Assembly: GCA_002494645.1 (NCBI GenBank)
Contig: DACE01000008.1
Span: 1 to 32,794 of the forward strand
DNA length: 32,794 bases
Origin: Euryarchaeota archaeon UBA256
GTDB lineage: Archaea > Thermoplasmatota > Poseidoniia > Poseidoniales > Poseidoniaceae
Direction: 5' to 3'
The notes beneath the pieces are model-generated. The model made no database searches and was not told the origin of the DNA. It saw only the letters and a list, made by a program, of their open reading frames with translations. The translations under genes were made by a program, and so were the position numbers. The first letter of the stretch is position 1. Each line of letters starts with the position of its first letter. This document shows, piece after piece, positions 1 to 8,175 of the stretch.

Positions 1-976
1 AGAGGCCTTGATTTCCTAGGCAATTCCATACGACATCAGGTGAACAGAGGTCATTGGCGTAGAGATTATGACCACCTGCGTGAACGGTGATCAAGACGAC
101 TTCAGCATCGTTTGTACAATCCGTGAAGCCTTGAATGCTGTAGAGTGAACCCGGTTCATTACGGTCAGGCAAAGCACCTTCACAACCATTGTATTCTGCC
201 CAATCGTACATATTTTCAACAGCACCCGTCTGCATTGATTCGAGATTTCTCCTGTTTTCGTCAACGATTCCCCATGTGATGGTGTTGGTGTAGGGAGTAT
301 TTTCATCGATGAAACCGTGTATTTCCAGAATCGGTACAGGCTGGTAGGTCGAAGTTTCATGGAAACTCAAATATCCCGAAGTACAAGCAACGGCTGTGAT
401 GACATCACTGGCCTCCAAGGCCATACGCTGGGCCATCATACAACCATTTGACCAACCAGAAAGGTAGATTCTGCCCGGGTCAACTGGGTAGTTCAAAACG
501 GTCTGTTCAATCACTTCAAGCAGATAGCCTACATCGTCGATTTCAAGATTAACGGCATCTCCACAACAATAGCCAGCATTCCATGCTTCTTCATTTCCAC
601 CGAAAAGTAAGGTTGTATTGTCGAGAAGGATGCCTTCTGGGTGCACCACGATGGCTCCCACTTCGTCAGCGAGCGTCATGATGTCACTGTGTGCCCGTGT
701 ATCTGGGGCGGACATAGCCCATCCGTGAAGTTCGAGAATGACCGGTACATTTGAGGTGGCGTTGACGGACTCGGGAATGTAGGTTTGATAGCAACGCTCC
801 CACCCATTGAAATCAAAGCACGTATATTCTGCAGGATCGGGTCGAATAAAGGTCCTACTTTCCTCGCTTGAATCAGTAGAGTCCCCTTCGTCACTCACAA
901 GAGCAGTCAAGCATCCTTGAAGGGAAAAAAGCAGAACGGCGAAGATGGTGAACCATGTTGGTTCAGACCTCGGCAT
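1..976 (-). CDS. Secreted LpqC-type esterase (polyhydroxybutyrate depolymerase/feruloyl esterase family), partial
   Basis: Reading from an ATG at 976 leftwards gives one uninterrupted frame of about 325 codons that runs off the window edge, so the C-terminus is missing. The N-terminus has a hydrophobic signal ending in LQGC (Cys22), which looks like a lipobox, followed by a Ser/Asp/Glu-rich linker. The alpha/beta-hydrolase signatures are all visible: an oxyanion-type segment VILELHGW, the nucleophile elbow GWSNGCMMAQRMA (Ser about 176), HGFIDENTPY, where Asp is the likely acid, and HAGGHN for the catalytic His. This set is typical of the LpqC/PHB depolymerase family (COG3509), which hydrolyses extracellular esters. 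The actual substrate cannot be told. It follows the PKD gene by 41 bases on the same strand, so both may share a transcript. I infer a cell-surface or secreted degradative enzyme. Confidence 0.85.
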   Translation of the reverse strand, partial: MPRSEPTWFTIFAVLLFSLQGCLTALVSDEGDSTDSSEESRTFIRPDPAEYTCFDFNGWERCYQTYIPESVNATSNVPVILELHGWAMSAPDTRAHSDIMTLADEVGAIVVHPEGILLDNTTLLFGGNEEAWNAGYCCGDAVNLEIDDVGYLLEVIEQTVLNYPVDPGRIYLSGWSNGCMMAQRMALEASDVITAVACTSGYLSFHETSTYQPVPILEIHGFIDENTPYTNTITWGIVDENRRNLESMQTGAVENMYDWAEYNGCEGALPDRNEPGSLYSIQGFTDCTNDAEVVLITVHAGGHNLYANDLCSPDVVWNCLGNQGL

Positions 977-1017
977 GAGCAGGACCTTTCATCTTGACCT
1001 CATTAAGATTCTCAGCG

Positions 1018-1803
1018 TTAGATAACCGAAGTTGCCCAAGAAGCCGTTGGCTTGTGCCAGTCACGAACCTGATCGGTTTCAAGTCGCAATTGCATCGTCT
1101 GACCTTCATCTAAATCGACGTTTTCCAACAAGAAATCTACGACATATTCGTTGCTGCGGAAGGTGTCATCAAAGAGGATTTCTTGCTCGATTACAGAGCC
1201 TTCCTCGAGTTTCTGAAGAATAACACGGACATGACATTCCTGCAATGGATTTCGCAAGCTACAGGATTCACTGCTCCCATCATGTTCAACTTGCACATAG
1301 CCATCCAGTGTCGTGGTCGTCTGATGGGTAGCGAGTACGATGACGGTATCCTTGGCAGTCGGGGCGCAAACACACTCCATATTGTCGGCTTCAACTTCAG
1401 AAACAAGGTCAACGACAACGGATAATACACGTGTTTCAACGGTCTGTGAGGTCACGAGGGTTGCTGTGATCTCGTGCTGACCTGGTTGTGCAAAATCGTG
1501 GGTAACACTGGCTCCTGTTCGGACCTCACCGTCACCAAAATCCCAAGTAATCATTCCCTCGCTCACCGATGCAGTAAAGAGAAATTGGTGGAGAATTTCG
1601 GTAACGACTTCTTCTTCGTCATTATCACCTTCATCGACCTCGATCATCACGTAGCGGTTGGTCCCCATAGCATTGTCTACCGATATCTCGAATGATTCCT
1701 TTTGGGCATTAAAAGGATTAAGCCCGGAACCCAAAACACTCACCATGGTGAAAGCTAATAGACAGATAACAAGTGCAAGAACACCGATAACATTGGTTCG
1801 CAT
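1018..1803 (-). CDS. Membrane-anchored PKD-domain surface protein
   Basis: This 261-residue protein begins with an N-terminal hydrophobic segment (about residues 5-25) that serves as a signal or membrane anchor. An acidic stretch follows, then a PKD-like domain marked by TWDFGDGEVRTGASVTHDF (about residues 85-105), the usual WDFGDG/HxF signature. The C-terminal 120 residues are beta-rich with four cysteines (CVC near residue 145 and two further Cys) that could form disulfides. PKD domains mediate protein or glycan contacts on the outside of cells. The exact partner is unknown. An A/T-rich box at 1825-1832 lies about 25 bases before the ATG, which places the transcript start at the start codon and supports this start. 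The esterase gene follows downstream on the same strand. Confidence 0.75.
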   Translation of the reverse strand: MRTNVIGVLALVICLLAFTMVSVLGSGLNPFNAQKESFEISVDNAMGTNRYVMIEVDEGDNDEEEVVTEILHQFLFTASVSEGMITWDFGDGEVRTGASVTHDFAQPGQHEITATLVTSQTVETRVLSVVVDLVSEVEADNMECVCAPTAKDTVIVLATHQTTTTLDGYVQVEHDGSSESCSLRNPLQECHVRVILQKLEEGSVIEQEILFDDTFRSNEYVVDFLLENVDLDEGQTMQLRLETDQVRDWHKPTASWATSVI

Positions 1804-1824
1804 GAGTGTTATTTAATCCGCCGG

Positions 1825-1832
1825 GAATATAA
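1825..1832 (-). promoter_or_regulatory. Box A (TATA) for the PKD gene, leaderless spacing
   Basis: On the minus strand the sequence reads CTTATATT, centred about 25-26 bases upstream of the ATG at 1803. In archaea TBP-bound boxes sit about 26 bases before the transcript start, so the mRNA would begin at or next to the start codon. This is seen as spacing only. Transcription has not been observed. Confidence 0.5.
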
Positions 1833-1906
1833 GCGCGTGTTTATTTTATCCATCATTCAAACGAAGAAATAGGTGCGTTGATAGGGAAGCGCCTTCTCCT
1901 GTAGCC

Positions 1907-2353
1907 ATGGACCAACCCCTGCGTATCGTGGTTGCCAAGCCCGGACTCGACGGCCATGACCGGGGCGCCAAGGTCGTGGCACGCGCCCTCAGGGATGCGG
2001 GACACGAAGTCATTTACACGGGCTTGCGACGAACTGCTCAACAAATCGTTGAGACCGTCCGTGACGAGGACGCTCGTTTCCTTGGCCTTTCATCGCTTTC
2101 TGGAGCACATGCACATCTCTTTCCCCAAGTCTGCAAGCATCTTCTGGAAGCGGGACTTAACGATGTGATCGTTTTTGGTGGGGGAATCATCCCCCATGAA
2201 GACCGCTCTGCCCTTCATGAAGTCGGCATTCGTGCTGTCTTCGGGCCGGGCACCCCGACCTCTGAGATTCTTGAATTCATTCAACAAGCCAGCGACAAAG
2301 GTAACGCAGGTGTCGGCCAAGACAGTACGTGGCATTGGACATCATCGGCATGA
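1907..2353 (+). CDS. mcmA2: Methylmalonyl-CoA mutase, B12-binding (small/C-terminal) subunit
   Basis: This 148-residue stand-alone cobalamin-binding domain has the canonical DxHxxG motif in KPGLDGHDRGAKV (residues 11-23), whose His is the lower axial cobalt ligand. It also has the LSSLSGAH loop (SxL motif, about 61-68) and the FGGG glycine motif (about 90-93), all diagnostic of this fold. The length fits the split archaeal form, in which the catalytic TIM-barrel subunit is a separate gene. That gene is not in this window. The enzyme interconverts (R)-methylmalonyl-CoA and succinyl-CoA in propionate, branched-chain and odd-chain metabolism. The meaB gene follows after 10 bases, a classic pairing that supports the assignment. 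The last 15 or so residues are a non-conserved tail. Confidence 0.93.
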   Translation: MDQPLRIVVAKPGLDGHDRGAKVVARALRDAGHEVIYTGLRRTAQQIVETVRDEDARFLGLSSLSGAHAHLFPQVCKHLLEAGLNDVIVFGGGIIPHEDRSALHEVGIRAVFGPGTPTSEILEFIQQASDKGNAGVGQDSTWHWTSSA

Positions 2354-2363
2354 GGCGGGCCAT

Positions 2364-3266
2364 ATGAGCGAAGAAATTCCACTTGCCTTGAGCGGCGACC
2401 GACGCGCCATCGCTCGAGTGCTCAGTGGTTTAGAAAACGGTAGCATCAGCGTTGAGCAAACTATGGCGGGAAGGCCAACGCAACCTCTGCCAGATTCCTG
2501 GTCAACCATGGCCATCACGGGAGCACCAGGAGTTGGAAAATCCGTCCTCGTTGATGCATTGATGACCGTATGGGCAACCAACGGGACCAAGGTTGCTCTA
2601 CTTGCCGTGGACCCCAGTTCACCCCGTACAGGTGGAGCGCTTCTTGGAGATCGCGTGCGAATGTCCTCAGTAGACAATCCCGCTATCAAAGACCTCGTCT
2701 ATGTACGTTCAATCGCAACACGCTCCTCCTCAGGGAGTGTCCCGCTCATCGTTGAGGACATGGCAGCCTTCCTACTGGCATGCGGATGGGAAAAGGTGTT
2801 GATTGAAACGGTTGGCTCGGGACAAGCTGAACTTCGTTGTGCGGCAGTAGCCGACCGAATTGTGGTTGTTGAAGGACCTGCCAGGGGCGATGGGATCCAA
2901 GCAGAGAAAGCTGGTTTACTCGAACTCGCAGACATCGTTCTCGTGAACAAAGCCGACTTGGACGGGGCGGAACGTCATGCGGGTGAACTAAGAGAATCCT
3001 TCGGCTTAGGCGAACAACAAGCACCTGAGGTCTTGCTTACCTCAGCCCTCCACGGCAATGGAGTCGAAGAAGCAGCTGAAGCCCTCATGATTCTCGAGAG
3101 TTCAGGACGCGCCCTGCGTGCTCGGATGCGCGAACGCTTGCTTGGACAGCACGAGCGACGGCTGATTCAACATCCCTCCTACAATGCGCTTCTTGACGCT
3201 CTTTGCGAGGGTACACTTGATATTCAAACCGCACTGGCTCGTCTTGAGGACGAAGCCGATGAATGA
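2364..3266 (+). CDS. meaB: MeaB/ArgK-type G3E GTPase, methylmalonyl-CoA mutase chaperone
   Basis: I set the start at the ATG at 2364, 10 bases after the mutase stop. An upstream extension of the frame overlaps the mutase gene and has no conserved content. The 300-residue product has a P-loop GAPGVGKS (about residues 51-58), the family's DPSSPRTGGALLGDRVRM switch region (about 82-99), a TVGSGQAE segment (family ETVGVGQSE, second Gly to Ser), and NKAD for guanine specificity. MeaB loads and protects adenosylcobalamin in methylmalonyl-CoA mutase using GTP hydrolysis. The C-terminal helical part probably dimerises, as in known relatives. Operon context with the mutase subunit makes this function more likely than the old ArgK transport-kinase name. 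Confidence 0.92.
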   Translation: MSEEIPLALSGDRRAIARVLSGLENGSISVEQTMAGRPTQPLPDSWSTMAITGAPGVGKSVLVDALMTVWATNGTKVALLAVDPSSPRTGGALLGDRVRMSSVDNPAIKDLVYVRSIATRSSSGSVPLIVEDMAAFLLACGWEKVLIETVGSGQAELRCAAVADRIVVVEGPARGDGIQAEKAGLLELADIVLVNKADLDGAERHAGELRESFGLGEQQAPEVLLTSALHGNGVEEAAEALMILESSGRALRARMRERLLGQHERRLIQHPSYNALLDALCEGTLDIQTALARLEDEADE

Positions 3267-3885
3267 ACAGGTTGAGATGACCAATCCAGTAGATACTTCT
3301 GTCGGAGGCATGAAAGGACATATCCTAAGGAGAGCCATTCACCTTTCGATGATGCTCATCCCCTATCTCTATTTCAGTCACGGTGAAACAGTCGCAACAA
3401 CGGTTGACCTCACGCTGGACCAAGTTGTCGCAGGCGTAATTCTCTTTGCTTTGGCTGCGGAAGCCATTCGTCTCAAACTAGGAATCACCATCTTCGGACA
3501 GCGGGACTACGAGGCTAAACAAATCTCAGCCTTGGCTTGGGGTGCTATTGGAGTTGGACTGGTTCTCCTCCTCGTTCCACACAAAGCATACGCATGGCCA
3601 CTCATCGTATCCCTTGCGCTTGGCGACCCGTTCATGGGTGAATTGCGCCGCAAGGATTTTGCCGACAGGCAGGTGATGGTTTACGCTACTGCACTCATTT
3701 TAGCCATTTGGCTGGTAGCTTGGTGGCAGGTTGGCACACCTCTTTGGGTGGCCATCATCGCCGCACCGGTCTGCATGATTTCAGAATGGCCTCGCCTGCG
3801 ATACATTGACGATAACGCAACCATGGTTCTTATTCCACTCGCTTTAGTCCTCATTTTGGAACCCTTTGCACAAGTCATGGTTTGA
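3259..3885 (+). CDS. Dolichol/phytol kinase-like integral membrane protein (CTP-dependent lipid kinase family)
   Basis: This protein of about 208 residues has roughly six or seven membrane helices. It has family-like landmarks: a first helix beginning RRAIHLSMMLIPYLYF, an AAEAIRLKLG segment, an ALGDPFMGELRRKDF segment resembling the GD-containing cytosolic loop, and YIDDNATMVLIPLAL, which resembles the DDN-(x)-x-PL segment of SEC59/DGK1/VTE5-type kinases. Those enzymes phosphorylate polyprenols, diacylglycerol or phytol with CTP. An archaeal protein could act in geranylgeraniol salvage or dolichol phosphate supply. The start is taken at 3259, overlapping meaB by 8 bases. An ATG at 3277 is an alternative. 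Overlap suggests translational coupling with meaB, but a metabolic link to the mutase is not obvious. Substrate is inference. Confidence 0.6.
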   Translation: MNEQVEMTNPVDTSVGGMKGHILRRAIHLSMMLIPYLYFSHGETVATTVDLTLDQVVAGVILFALAAEAIRLKLGITIFGQRDYEAKQISALAWGAIGVGLVLLLVPHKAYAWPLIVSLALGDPFMGELRRKDFADRQVMVYATALILAIWLVAWWQVGTPLWVAIIAAPVCMISEWPRLRYIDDNATMVLIPLALVLILEPFAQVMV

Positions 3886-3961
3886 AGAAGGTCACGACCG
3901 GCTATGATTTCGCTCAATATGTTGAAATGGGGGTTTCACTTCGTTGGGTTGAGTGGAACGC

Positions 3962-4072
3962 ATGTCCGATGATACAAGCAGCAACGACCCGCCTCAAATC
4001 GCGTACCAAGTTGGCTTTGGATTGGCCATGATTCTACTGATTGTGACAATGTTCCAATACCCCCTTTGGTGA
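3962..4072 (+). CDS. 36-residue single-pass membrane micropeptide
   Basis: A short frame from ATG at 3962 to TGA at 4072 encodes a hydrophilic, acidic N-terminus (MSDDTSSNDPPQ) followed by a hydrophobic helix of about 20 residues ending FQYPLW. A purine-rich GAGTGGA lies just before the start. It fills most of the gap between the kinase-like gene and asnB on the same strand. I do not recognise it. Membrane micropeptides of this shape often stabilise larger complexes, but nothing here tells which. The positive points are clean architecture and position. The remaining 76 bases upstream show nothing further. Confidence 0.45.
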   Translation: MSDDTSSNDPPQIAYQVGFGLAMILLIVTMFQYPLW

Positions 4073-4128
4073 CTTTTTCATCAAAAAATTGAACATCCCT
4101 TCAAAAAGGATGAGGGAAACAAACTTCC

Positions 4129-5907
4129 ATGTGCGGCATTGGCGGTGTTTTGGGACACCCCCAACCTGCAGTTCTTAGCCGTATCAACCACCTCCAAAAG
4201 CACCGAGGCCCTGATGAACAATCGACCTGGTTGGGCCAACAGGTCGGCTTTGCCCACACCCGCTTGGCTATCGTTGATCTCAATGGAAGTCAACAGCCCC
4301 TCAACGGACCAAATGGAAGCGTATTAGTGGTCAACGGAGAAATATACAATCACGAAACTCTCCGAGAATCACACCCGAATTATCCGTTCAAGACTGCGGG
4401 TGATAGTGAGGCAATCCTCGCACTCCATGCTGCTTCAAGCCCTTCATCCGGCAAACCACTTGCTTCCGATTACGCACAGTGGCTCAACATGCTTGATGGC
4501 ATGTACGCCCTTGCACTTTGGGATGCAAAGCACAAACAGTTGATTTTAGCACGCGACCCCCTTGGAATCAAACCACTTGTGCGAACACAAATTGAGGGTG
4601 ACTTGCTCTTTGCCAGCGAAGTCAAAGCATTTCACGCCGATGAACGCTATGTGCCTCAATTGGATGAACTCGCTTTCGCTGCCCGACTGGTGTGGGAATA
4701 CCCACTTGACGCAACAACCCTGCTCAAAGGAGTTCACCATGTTCGGCCTGGCACCGTTGAGGTATGGAGTACCAACGAACACGGAGATGCATCGTGCACC
4801 GGGACAGCAGTCATCGAACATCAAGGTATGAATCCTGCAAACTCGTGGGACCCTTCGCATCAGGCGAAGCCCTTGTTGGATTCCTTCATTACAAGTGTTC
4901 AACAACGCCTCATGGCAGACGTACCCGTAGGAATCGTTCTCTCTGGAGGACTCGACTCAAGCCTGGTTGCAGCCGTCTCCCATGAAGCGGCTCAGCGCGC
5001 AGGTCAACCCGTACCAGAATGCTGGACTGTCGCTGAAAGTGAGGAGAATCCAGATTGGGTTGCAGCCGAACAGGTTGCCTCACATTTCAACCTCCGCCAC
5101 CATCAGCATATCCTTGAGCCAGATGCCTTTGAACAGCGATTGCCTCAACTCGTTTGGCATGGAGAAGATATTGACGTGACCGTCCTTTTCTTCAATCCCC
5201 TCTTTGAACACATGTCCCGCCAAGTCAAAGTGGGATTATGCGGACAAGGAGCAGATGAATTGCATGCAGGATATCCCCGCTACGGCCAACTCGGCAATCA
5301 CCACCTCCAACTCCAACAACGAATGCAAGCCCTACCAGAGCCCATGCTAAACCAATTACAACATGGACCACTCAATCCCGAGAGTGGCTGGTATCTTGGC
5401 CACCACCAGCCGGAACAACACACCAAAGATCTTGGAACCATGCTCGATTTTGAATTAAATCACGGTCAATTAAGCAATTTCCAACTTCGGTTGGTCGACC
5501 GTCACTCTATGGCGCACTCATTGGAAGTTCGTGTTCCCTTCCTCGGCGCCGCACACCGAAAAGAAACCTACGCTCTACCCATGGATTGGCGTCGTAGCCA
5601 GCAGCGAGAAGAAAAGGCAGCCTTACGCAAGGCAGCAGACCTCACCGACCTTCCAAAAGACATCGTCCGAAGGCCGAAACTACCTGCAGGTCGAGCCACA
5701 TCTCCAACGATGCTCAACGCCTTTCTCAATGACTATTCTGCTCAGACCGATGAATTGTTGGAGCATTACAAACCATGGGCTGCAGCCATGAAAGGACAAG
5801 AAGAACTATCCATAGGGCTTGGTCTGTTCGAGGCGTTACATCTTCACGAGGGTGGACATCAAAAGACCAACCGAACCGTACAAGCTTTGCTCAATGAGGT
5901 GATCTAA
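4129..5907 (+). CDS. asnB: Asparagine synthase, glutamine-hydrolysing
   Basis: This 592-residue protein starts MCGIGGV, so after Met removal Cys2 is the N-terminal nucleophile of a class II glutaminase. RGPDEQ (about residues 27-32) and VNGEIYNH (about 68-75) complete the glutaminase site. The synthetase half has the ATP-pyrophosphatase P-loop LSGGLDSS (about residue 270) and CGQGADELHAGYPRYG (about 370-385). It would make Asn (or a related amide) from Asp, ATP and Gln through an adenylated intermediate. The length is close to the family norm. The stop codon shares its last base with the start of the gshA-type gene, so the two are probably translationally coupled. Amidation of another carboxylate is possible, since this superfamily is diverse. 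Confidence 0.9.
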   Translation: MCGIGGVLGHPQPAVLSRINHLQKHRGPDEQSTWLGQQVGFAHTRLAIVDLNGSQQPLNGPNGSVLVVNGEIYNHETLRESHPNYPFKTAGDSEAILALHAASSPSSGKPLASDYAQWLNMLDGMYALALWDAKHKQLILARDPLGIKPLVRTQIEGDLLFASEVKAFHADERYVPQLDELAFAARLVWEYPLDATTLLKGVHHVRPGTVEVWSTNEHGDASCTGTAVIEHQGMNPANSWDPSHQAKPLLDSFITSVQQRLMADVPVGIVLSGGLDSSLVAAVSHEAAQRAGQPVPECWTVAESEENPDWVAAEQVASHFNLRHHQHILEPDAFEQRLPQLVWHGEDIDVTVLFFNPLFEHMSRQVKVGLCGQGADELHAGYPRYGQLGNHHLQLQQRMQALPEPMLNQLQHGPLNPESGWYLGHHQPEQHTKDLGTMLDFELNHGQLSNFQLRLVDRHSMAHSLEVRVPFLGAAHRKETYALPMDWRRSQQREEKAALRKAADLTDLPKDIVRRPKLPAGRATSPTMLNAFLNDYSAQTDELLEHYKPWAAAMKGQEELSIGLGLFEALHLHEGGHQKTNRTVQALLNEVI

Positions 5908-7112
5908 TGTTTGACTTAACATCCGCAAATCAACGCCTTGAAGAACAGCGAGAGTCCATCATGGAATGGATGAAATTGAAACGCAGCGAAGTCGCCATAC
6001 CCATTTACGGAAGCGTTGACATTCGTGACACGGGCTGGAAGGTCGGTGTTGTTGATGCCAATCACTTCCCAGCAGGATTCAACAATATCTCAAAGGATGA
6101 TTTTGAAGAATTAGGCCATCTGTTCAAAGAGCACATCAAGCAAAACCACCCTGAATGTAAATGGGTCCATATTTTCCCCGAAAGCCATACTCGGAACCAA
6201 GGTTATGTTGAAAATATCTCCACCATCAAACGCCTCATCGAGCAAGCGGGTTTCCTATGCACGGTAGGGTCACCTGACCTTGACGAATTCGGGACACTTC
6301 GTGGCCTTTCAGGTCCGCTAAAGTTGGATTTGGTCCATTTGGATGAGAAGGGTGATTTAACGGTTGACGGCAAGCAACCCGACCTGATTCTTCTCAATAA
6401 CGACTTGACTGGAGGAACAATTCCTGGCCTTCAAACCAACAATGTATCGCCACCAACCGAGATGGGATGGCATGTTCGCAGGAAATCAGAACATTACGCC
6501 TGCCTCACACCTTATGTGGAAGAAATGGCGAAACTGTTGGACATTGACCCGTGGCATATGATGCCACGGTGGTTCGTTTCAGAAAACAAATGCCTCACTG
6601 AAGATTCATGTAGAATAAAACTCGCAGAAGAAATTGATGCATTCCTTGAATCCATTCAGAGCAAATATGATGAATTAGGAATTGAAGACAAGCCCTTCGT
6701 CGTCATGAAGAATGACAGTGGCACCTACGGCTTGGGTATCCTCATCCTCGAATCGGGTGATGCGATTTTGAATCTATCAAAGAGAAAAATCAACAAATTA
6801 CGCTACGCCAAAGGAGGAAGCGATGTTGAAAATTTCTTGATCCAAGAAGGCATCCCAACCATCATGCAAACAGAGGAAGGAGCTCCTGTTGAACCGGTCG
6901 TTTATCTCGTCGGAGGTGAGGCAGCCGCATGGTTTTATCGAATCAATCCAAAAAAGTCTGCACGCGGAAACCTCAATTCACCAAGTGCGTTCTTTACCAG
7001 TGCCTCCAAAGCAACAGAGAGGTACGGCGAGCATTCACAAACTTGGCACGCCTTGCTCGCGGAATTGAGCATGCTGGCCATGGGAGCAGAAGCAGCCCTT
7101 CGAGGCAGATGA
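5907..7112 (+). CDS. gshA: Glutamate-cysteine ligase, Acidithiobacillus/proteobacterial GshA type
   Basis: The 401-residue protein matches the less common GshA family (the TIGR02049/PF08886 type) in order and motif: SVDIRDTGWKVGVVDANHFPAGFNN near residues 35-60, KNDSGTYGLGI near 269-279 (the family's ADAGTYGMGI ATP-site segment), PVVYLVGGEAAAWFYRIN near 330-347 and NLNSPSAFF near 355-363. It would form gamma-glutamylcysteine from Glu, Cys and ATP, the first step of glutathione-type thiols. It is unrelated in sequence to the gammaproteobacterial GshA fold. It overlaps asnB by one base, and the next gene starts two bases after its stop. No gshB-like gene is visible, so the thiol could remain gamma-Glu-Cys as known in haloarchaea. 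A bacterial origin by transfer is plausible. Confidence 0.82.
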   Translation: MFDLTSANQRLEEQRESIMEWMKLKRSEVAIPIYGSVDIRDTGWKVGVVDANHFPAGFNNISKDDFEELGHLFKEHIKQNHPECKWVHIFPESHTRNQGYVENISTIKRLIEQAGFLCTVGSPDLDEFGTLRGLSGPLKLDLVHLDEKGDLTVDGKQPDLILLNNDLTGGTIPGLQTNNVSPPTEMGWHVRRKSEHYACLTPYVEEMAKLLDIDPWHMMPRWFVSENKCLTEDSCRIKLAEEIDAFLESIQSKYDELGIEDKPFVVMKNDSGTYGLGILILESGDAILNLSKRKINKLRYAKGGSDVENFLIQEGIPTIMQTEEGAPVEPVVYLVGGEAAAWFYRINPKKSARGNLNSPSAFFTSASKATERYGEHSQTWHALLAELSMLAMGAEAALRGR

Positions 7113-7113
7113 C

Positions 7114-8151
7114 ATGGCTACAGTGCACTGTTTAGGTTCAGGGTTGGTGGGAGCCTATGTCGCCCGTATGTTGAGTCAATCAGGTCATGAGGTTCACGCT
7201 TACGACCTCGCCATGCATGCAATTCCAGGCGTGAAACTCCACGTTGGTGATGTTTTTAGTCAAATCAAGACCCTGTCCGAAGGATTGGTCATCAATATGC
7301 TACCGGGCGACCTCGGCCACCAAGCCACTCGGGAATTGGTGCGTGACGGACGTCAAGTGGTGGACCTCTCCTTTGCTGAACAAACACCCGATGTCCTTCA
7401 TGACGAGGCAGTCACGTTCGGCGCGGTTGTGGTCTGGGATGTCGGCATAGCACCTGGTTTTTCGAATCTCTTGGTGGCTGAAGCTCTAAGAGAACAAGGG
7501 GGACTTGACCGTGTCGAAATAAGAGTTGGAGGAAATCCAACCAAGCCAGACGGTGTCTGGTCATACATGGCTCCCTTTTCACCCCACGATGTCATTGCTG
7601 AATACACGCGTCCAGCGCGAATTGTCGAAGATGGTTTGGCTGGAGTACGGCCGGCTCTCGACCGTCGGCACGCCATATCTGTTGAAGGCCGTGGTGAAAT
7701 GGAAGCCTTCCTTTCTGATGGCTTGCGTTCATTGCTGTGGACCATTCCTGCTCGTTCGATGGCAGAATACACCGTACGCTGGCCGGGTCATATCCAACGT
7801 TATATCGACCTGCGGAACGAAGGAGCGATTGACCACGATCGGTTGGTTGAATCTTGGGCGCTTGACAGAACAAAGGGTGAATTTACCTGGATGGAGGTCC
7901 TCATGGAATACAATGATGAATCCATTCGTTGGACGGTTGAAGACGAAGGGGAGGGAACGGATTCCTCCATGGCCCGAACCACGGGTTTGGTCACAACTGC
8001 CGTTGCTCTAGAGGTGCTTGAGAATCCCGAGTTACTTCCTGCTGGTGTTCATGCGCCTGAAGAATTACCACCGAGATTCCTGAACAGGGCAAAGAACCTC
8101 TTTCGTGAACACGGAGTACACGTTCAGATGACCTCCTCTCGCACAGACTGA
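7114..8151 (+). CDS. Saccharopine dehydrogenase-like NAD(P)-binding oxidoreductase
   Basis: This 345-residue protein opens with a Rossmann fold: VHCLGSGLVGAYVARML has the GxGxxG dinucleotide loop (residues 8-13) and an acidic residue (AYD) follows the second strand. DVGIAPGFSNLLVAEAL (about 110-126) matches the saccharopine dehydrogenase-like family (COG1748, Lys9-like), as does GGNPTKPDGVWSYMAPFSP (split between strands of the catalytic domain). Enzymes of this family act on saccharopine, on lysine (epsilon-dehydrogenase) or in carboxynorspermidine synthesis. The exact substrate cannot be chosen from sequence alone. It follows the gshA-type gene almost without a gap, in the same plus-strand run as asnB, which suggests a shared amino-acid-related pathway. 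That link is inference. Confidence 0.75.
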   Translation: MATVHCLGSGLVGAYVARMLSQSGHEVHAYDLAMHAIPGVKLHVGDVFSQIKTLSEGLVINMLPGDLGHQATRELVRDGRQVVDLSFAEQTPDVLHDEAVTFGAVVVWDVGIAPGFSNLLVAEALREQGGLDRVEIRVGGNPTKPDGVWSYMAPFSPHDVIAEYTRPARIVEDGLAGVRPALDRRHAISVEGRGEMEAFLSDGLRSLLWTIPARSMAEYTVRWPGHIQRYIDLRNEGAIDHDRLVESWALDRTKGEFTWMEVLMEYNDESIRWTVEDEGEGTDSSMARTTGLVTTAVALEVLENPELLPAGVHAPEELPPRFLNRAKNLFREHGVHVQMTSSRTD

Positions 8152-8175
8152 AAGGGAGAACCACCTCGCCTCACC

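Noticed and set aside
1..976. Frameshifted or broken esterase pseudogene
   Set aside because: Translation of the minus strand from 976 gives one frame with no stops, a signal sequence and all catalytic motifs. It is merely cut by the window edge.
2175..2363. Upstream extension of the meaB frame
   Set aside because: It lies inside the mutase subunit gene, and the family's proteins begin near the ATG at 2364.
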